From Sphingomonas sp. (GTDB lineage Bacteria; Pseudomonadota; Alphaproteobacteria; Sphingomonadales; Sphingomonadaceae), in assembly GCA_017849555.1 (NCBI GenBank), contig JAFIGU010000003.1, forward strand, positions 186,001 through 250,000: DNA of 64,000 nucleotides, written 5' to 3'. Each line of letters opens with the position of its first letter. Position 1 is the first letter of the stretch. Under the pieces are notes generated by a model. The model worked only from the letters and a program-made list of their open reading frames with translations. It was not told the origin of the DNA and did not search any database. This document shows, in pieces, positions 60,358 through 64,000 of the stretch. A program made the translations under genes and the position numbers.

Positions 60358-60978
60358 ATGAAGAGCAAAACTGCATTGATCCGCGGCGGCATCTTTTTTT
60401 GCGTAGCAGGCGCGCTCTCTGGATGCGCGACCAACAGCATGACGCGCTCCGGATTTCTCGGCGACTACGAGAAGTTATCGCCGACACGATACGAGAACGT
60501 ACTGATGTACCGCGCAGCGGGATTCGAGCCCAAGCGTTATGCCGCTGTCGTGGTGGAAGAAGCGCAGATCAAGACCGCCTCGGGTCGCATCGATGGGCTC
60601 GATGACGCGCAGCAGCGCGAAGTGCTAGACCATGTGACGAGCGAACTGAAACGCCAGGAAGGCAAAAGTCCCGCCCCCCCAGGTGGCGCGGGACAGGTTC
60701 GGGTGCGTGTAGCGGTCACCGAACTGCAGACACCGAATCGGGCAGTCAATGCAATGACGACCCTGCTGGTTGGACCCGTGACGACGGGTGGTGCCAGCCT
60801 AGAGTTCGAAGCAGTCGATTTAAGGACGGGACGCCGGGTTGCTGCCGCCAGTTGCTTCGAGCGCGGCAACGTCATTAAAGAGTTCGCCGGTTCGTACACA
60901 TTGCTGGGTCATGCCAAAGCGGCGATCACGAACTGCATCGAGCGCATCGACAGCGCTTGGCGGGACACGCAGCCATGA
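60358..60978 (+). CDS. DUF3313 lipoprotein
   Basis: A 206-residue lipoprotein (lipobox FFCVAGALSGCATN). GFLGDYEKLSP near the mature N-terminus and RVRVAVTELQTPNRAVNAMTTLLVGPVTTGGASLEFEAVD match DUF3313, a periplasmic or outer-membrane lipoprotein family often found near transport genes. It overlaps the ABC permease start (ATGA), which suggests a periplasmic partner of the lipid transport system. Its molecular role is unknown. Confidence 0.8.
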   Translation: MKSKTALIRGGIFFCVAGALSGCATNSMTRSGFLGDYEKLSPTRYENVLMYRAAGFEPKRYAAVVVEEAQIKTASGRIDGLDDAQQREVLDHVTSELKRQEGKSPAPPGGAGQVRVRVAVTELQTPNRAVNAMTTLLVGPVTTGGASLEFEAVDLRTGRRVAAASCFERGNVIKEFAGSYTLLGHAKAAITNCIERIDSAWRDTQP

Positions 60979-62132
60979 GCAACGCTTCACAGGCTTGGCT
61001 CCGGCAGGATGCCATGGTCGGCGGTGATCACAAATGGCTGGCGGGTGGCGACTGGACGATAGAGCACTACGCCAGTCTGGCAAAATCCGTGTCCGCCGCC
61101 CGCATCAGTCATGCCGAGGGGTACGCCACTCCCTTACTCGACTGGACGCAAGTCCAGAGACTGGACACCGCCGGCGCGGCTCTGCTGGTGGAAATTCTCG
61201 GGCCAGACTCGATACTCGACCGGCCGGAGGCAGCTCCAAATCTGTCCTCGGATCGCCTCGCCCTAATGAGAGCGCTGGCCGCCGCTGCTACCGATCAGCA
61301 GAAGACGGAGAAAGCAGCGGTGAGCGGGAATCCTCTGCTCCGCGGTCTGGGACGCATAGGCCTGACCTTGGAACAGGGCTGTCGTGCGTGTCTTGGTCTG
61401 GCCGGGTTCGTGGGCCAGATCATCGAAACATGGAGCCGTACCGTTCGTCACCCGCGTCGCTGGCGCGCGACCTCGGTGATCGCTCAAATCCAGCGATCAG
61501 CGGTGGACGCCATTCCCATCGTGGCGCTACTGAGCTTCATGGTAGGAATGGTGGTGGCGTTCCTGGGAGCAACGGTGCTGGCCAACTTCGGTGCGAGCAT
61601 CTTCTCGGTGCATCTGGTCGCCTTCTCGTTCATGCGCGAGTTCGGAGTGCTGCTCCCGGCCATATTGATTGCAGGCCGTACCGCAAGCGCGTACACCGCC
61701 CAAATCGGTTCGATGAAGGCAAATGAAGAGATCGATGCGCTTCGCTCCAACGCGCTCGACCCCATCGAGTTACTGGTGCTGCCACGCGTGCTGGCGCTTC
61801 TTGTGTCCTTGCCACTGCTCACCTTAGTAGGCATCTTGGCTGGCATTGCGGGCGGCGCCACCGTATGCGCACTGAGCTTGGAAATTCCTCCCGCACAGTT
61901 CCTTGCCATCGTGCAGGAAAAAATCGAGGTGCGCCATTTTCTTGTCGGAATGAGCAAGTCCCCGCTCTTCGCGGTGATGATCGCCGCTATCGGCTGCCAT
62001 GAAGGGTTCAAGGTCGCCGGTAGCGCTGAGTCGGTAGGCGACCACACGACGTCTAGTGTCGTGCAATCAATCTTCATGGTGATCCTGATAGACGCCATCG
62101 CTGCACTGTTCTTCATGGAGATGGGCTGGTGA
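60975..62132 (+). CDS. mlaE: MlaE-type ABC permease with N-terminal STAS-like domain
   Basis: A 385-residue permease. The first about 110 residues read as a STAS-like domain (LLDWTQVQRLDTAGAALLVEIL). The MlaE core follows: AVDAIPIVALLSFMVGMVVAFLGATVL, FSFMREFGVLLPAILIAGRTASAYTAQIGSMKANEEIDAL, the conserved cytoplasmic E-x-D-A-L block. In E. coli the STAS protein MlaB is separate, so this is a fused form. It moves phospholipids or other hydrophobic compounds between membranes. GTG of the next gene overlaps its stop. Confidence 0.9.
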   Translation: MSNASQAWLRQDAMVGGDHKWLAGGDWTIEHYASLAKSVSAARISHAEGYATPLLDWTQVQRLDTAGAALLVEILGPDSILDRPEAAPNLSSDRLALMRALAAAATDQQKTEKAAVSGNPLLRGLGRIGLTLEQGCRACLGLAGFVGQIIETWSRTVRHPRRWRATSVIAQIQRSAVDAIPIVALLSFMVGMVVAFLGATVLANFGASIFSVHLVAFSFMREFGVLLPAILIAGRTASAYTAQIGSMKANEEIDALRSNALDPIELLVLPRVLALLVSLPLLTLVGILAGIAGGATVCALSLEIPPAQFLAIVQEKIEVRHFLVGMSKSPLFAVMIAAIGCHEGFKVAGSAESVGDHTTSSVVQSIFMVILIDAIAALFFMEMGW

Positions 62133-62950
62133 GCGCGGTGAAGCAAGACACCGACAACGGTGTGCGACACGCTATTGAAGTGCGCGGCCTGGACAACAGG
62201 TTTGGAACCCAGCAGGTCCATCAGGACCTAGACCTGGACGTGCGGCGCGGGGAAATCCTTGGCGTGGTGGGAGGGTCAGGCACCGGGAAATCCGTGCTCT
62301 TGCGTAGCGTCGTCGGGCTGCAGAAGCCGCATTCGGGCGTGGTCCGTATCGGGGGGCGCGACCTACTGCGAGCCCAATGGCTTGCGCGCGCGCGTATGGA
62401 GCGAAGGTTCGGCATTCTGTTCCAGAAGGGCGCGTTGTATTCATCGCTGACCGTCTTGGAGAACGTCGCTCTTCCTTTGATCGAGCATGTCGGTCTGGCG
62501 CGGCCTCTTGCCGAGCGTTTGGCAAGAAGCAAGCTGGGCTTGGTGGGGTTGCCTGCCGGAGCGGGAGACAAGTATCCGGCCTCGTTGTCCGGAGGCATGG
62601 TGAAACGAGCAGCACTGGCGAGAGCCTTGGCGCTTGATGCGAACATCCTGTTTCTTGACGAACCCACCGCAGGACTGGATCCAATCGGGGCTGCATCTTT
62701 CGACCAATTGATTCTGACCCTGCGCAATGCACTGGGCCTCACGGTGTTTCTGGTAACCCACGACCTCGATACGCTGTACACCATATGCGACCGTGTCGCG
62801 GTCCTGGCGAACCAGAAGGTACTCATCAACGACGGCATCGAGGCAGTCGAGCGCTTCAAGCACCCGTGGATACAGGAATACTTTCACGGCCCCCGTGGCC
62901 GTGCGGCCGCACAGGCCACTGGTGCTTCCAGCCAAGAGACGCAGCCATGA
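62129..62950 (+). CDS. mlaF: MlaF-type ABC ATPase
   Basis: A 273-residue ATPase. Walker A GGSGTGKSVLLRSVVGL, Q-loop FQKGALYSSLTVLENVALPL, signature LSGGMVKRAALARAL, and Walker B ILFLDEPTAGLDPIG are all intact. The Leu-Ser-Gly-Gly-Met signature is typical of Mla ATPases. GTG 62129 overlaps the permease stop (GTGA). The end overlaps a 30-residue ORF. Confidence 0.93.
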   Translation: MSAVKQDTDNGVRHAIEVRGLDNRFGTQQVHQDLDLDVRRGEILGVVGGSGTGKSVLLRSVVGLQKPHSGVVRIGGRDLLRAQWLARARMERRFGILFQKGALYSSLTVLENVALPLIEHVGLARPLAERLARSKLGLVGLPAGAGDKYPASLSGGMVKRAALARALALDANILFLDEPTAGLDPIGAASFDQLILTLRNALGLTVFLVTHDLDTLYTICDRVAVLANQKVLINDGIEAVERFKHPWIQEYFHGPRGRAAAQATGASSQETQP

Positions 62951-63039
62951 AACCCCTCCGCATCTGCATCATTCTTCCGTCGCGCACGCATTGGGCTGGG
63001 CGCACGCAATATTTAAACTCTGAGAACGAGGTGGTCTGA
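62947..63039 (+). CDS. Possible mini-ORF between mlaF and mlaD
   Basis: A 30-residue frame from ATG 62947, whose ATGA overlaps the mlaF stop and whose own stop lies two bases before the mlaD ATG. The sequence (MKPLRICIILPSRTHWAGRT...) has no recognised domain. It may be a coupling leader or the remnant of a lost gene. Confidence 0.3.
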   Translation: MKPLRICIILPSRTHWAGRTQYLNSENEVV

Positions 63040-63041
63040 TC

Positions 63042-63971
63042 ATGGAACCACGTGCCCATCATGTATTCATTGGTCTGTTCGTCGTGCTGCTCGGTGCGAT
63101 TGGTATTGGCTTCGCGCTTTGGCTCAGCGACACACGTTCCGACCACGATTACCAGTATTACCGGATTATGTTCGATGAGCCAGTGACCGGGCTTACGCCC
63201 GGCAGCCAGGTTCAGTACAGCGGAATCACGATTGGCGAAGTCGTTGCACTTTCTCTTTCACCGCGAGACCCAAGGCGGGCGATAGCGCGCGTACGCATCA
63301 ATGCCACCATCCCGGTCCGGCAGGATACCCGCGCTGAATTGGTCATCACGGGAATTACCGGCAACGCGGTGATCGAGTTGAGCGACGGTGGGCCAAACGT
63401 GCCATTGCTGGATCGGAGAGAGGACGAGGAACCGTTGATCCTCGCACCACGTTCGGCGATGGCATCCCTGGTCTCCGGTGAGGGGAACAGCATGACGACA
63501 CTCAACGGCATCTTGCTGCGCACGCAGGAGTTACTGTCGAAGGAGAATTTGGCTCTTGTGCACCGCAGTCTGGTGAATCTTGAACAGACCACGGGCGCGG
63601 TCGCTGACCAGAGGGCCGAGATCGCGACGTTAATCAGCAATCTGACCGAAGCAAGCAGAGAATCGACAGCTGCCGTGCGCCAAGCAAATAGCACTCTTCG
63701 CGATGCCAACCTGCTACTAAATAACGATGGTAAGCAAATCATGGTGAACACGCGTGATGCAACGGCATCCCTCGAACGCGCCGCTTTCAGGGTTGAGACG
63801 CTACTGCAAAACAATCAGGAATCGCTGAACCAGGGCTTGGCCGCCACAGGTCCTGCCATGCACGAACTCCAGCAGGCGCTGGCCAATCTAAACACCGTGC
63901 TGCGCCGACTGGATCGCAATCCGGCGCAATACCTGCTCGGTGGAGAGAACATTGAGGAAACCAAGCCGTGA
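63042..63971 (+). CDS. mlaD: MCE-family substrate-binding protein (MlaD-like)
   Basis: A 309-residue inner-membrane-anchored periplasmic protein. One membrane segment (VFIGLFVVLLGAIGIGFALWL) precedes the MCE domain: YYRIMFDEPVTGLTPGSQVQYSGITIGEVV, then ITGITGNAVIELSDG. A long helical C-terminal tail follows, with repeated Asn/Gln/Leu heptads. It binds lipid and forms the hexameric ring of the Mla complex. Its stop overlaps the next start (GTGA). Confidence 0.92.
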   Translation: MEPRAHHVFIGLFVVLLGAIGIGFALWLSDTRSDHDYQYYRIMFDEPVTGLTPGSQVQYSGITIGEVVALSLSPRDPRRAIARVRINATIPVRQDTRAELVITGITGNAVIELSDGGPNVPLLDRREDEEPLILAPRSAMASLVSGEGNSMTTLNGILLRTQELLSKENLALVHRSLVNLEQTTGAVADQRAEIATLISNLTEASRESTAAVRQANSTLRDANLLLNNDGKQIMVNTRDATASLERAAFRVETLLQNNQESLNQGLAATGPAMHELQQALANLNTVLRRLDRNPAQYLLGGENIEETKP

Positions 63972-64000
63972 ACACTTCCGCCAGGATGATTCCCGTCGCT
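63968..64000 (+). CDS. Start of next operon gene (cut by window edge)
   Basis: GTG 63968 overlaps the mlaD stop, and the frame is open to the edge (VNTSARMIPVA). In similar operons this position holds an ABC-type auxiliary lipoprotein; eleven codons are too few to identify it. Confidence 0.4.
   Translation, partial: MNTSARMIPVA

Noticed and set aside
1..64000. CRISPR arrays and ribosomal RNA genes
   Set aside because: No regularly spaced direct repeats and no rRNA-like stretches were seen.

Overview
The window looks like a high-GC alphaproteobacterial (Sphingomonas-like) chromosome interrupted at about 26.13 kb by an integrated mobile element that continues past the right edge. The left 26 kb has uniform GC-rich codon use, two TonB-dependent receptors, a spinster-type MFS transporter and sugar-acid dehydrogenases, all typical of sphingomonad carbohydrate loci. 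The right part mixes a sphingomonad-plasmid-like mobilisation module with a Trb conjugation operon whose gene order is that of Tn4371-family integrative and conjugative elements (ICEs), followed by cargo with codon use closer to beta/gammaproteobacteria.

Region 1 (1-12.95 kb): a gluconate/idonate-type sugar-acid locus. On the minus strand are an MFS transporter (cut by the left edge), gluconokinase, a beta-hydroxyacid dehydrogenase, a LacI-family GntR-like repressor, a small barrel-like protein and an idonate/sorbitol-type zinc dehydrogenase. On the plus strand are a gluconate 5-dehydrogenase-like SDR, a 2-hydroxyacid dehydrogenase and a second SDR. They are followed by a zinc alcohol dehydrogenase (minus), a large TonB-dependent receptor and a PEP-mutase/isocitrate-lyase-superfamily enzyme. 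Three nearly identical 14-bp sites, TGGGACCGRTATCA, precede the divergent transcription units and are probably the operators of the LacI-family repressor.

Region 2 (13.0-26.1 kb): after a PsiF-repeat protein comes a tight five-gene minus-strand operon. It encodes a TonB receptor, a ribokinase-family kinase, a barrel-SUMF1 fusion protein, a GH127 glycosidase and a CaiB-type CoA-transferase. A CitE-like lyase, a sodium:solute symporter with a large N-terminal domain and a LysR regulator are divergent from it. The set looks like a glycoside and acyl-group utilisation island of unknown substrate. It ends at the 3' half of a tRNA-Glu gene (26135-26178).

Region 3 (26.1-49.3 kb): the ICE backbone. 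A large serine recombinase reads its last codons from the tRNA fragment. It is followed by small hypothetical genes, an AHSA1 protein, HU, a VirB1-like transglycosylase, a MOBF relaxase, a TraD/TrwB-like coupling protein, a 54-residue coupled ORF and a ribbon-helix-helix protein, with a repeat-rich candidate oriT. Beyond a hairpin-rich junction (36.55-36.94 kb) lies the complete Tn4371-like block traG-RHH-trbB-C-D-E-J-lipoprotein-L-F-G-I-DUF2274, which brings a second coupling protein.

Region 4 (49.3-64 kb): cargo. It holds a LysR/SRPBCC pair sharing a palindromic operator, an IS3-type remnant, a SugE/Gdx-like SMR exporter, a second entry-exclusion-like lipoprotein and a LysR regulator. An RND efflux system (outer-membrane factor divergent from tetR-hlyD-RND) follows. 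The RND operon runs on through a degenerate SMR protein and a DUF3313 lipoprotein into an Mla/MCE-type ABC lipid transport system (permease, ATPase, MCE protein, start of the next gene). Most stop/start pairs overlap, which suggests one unit for envelope defence or solvent tolerance.
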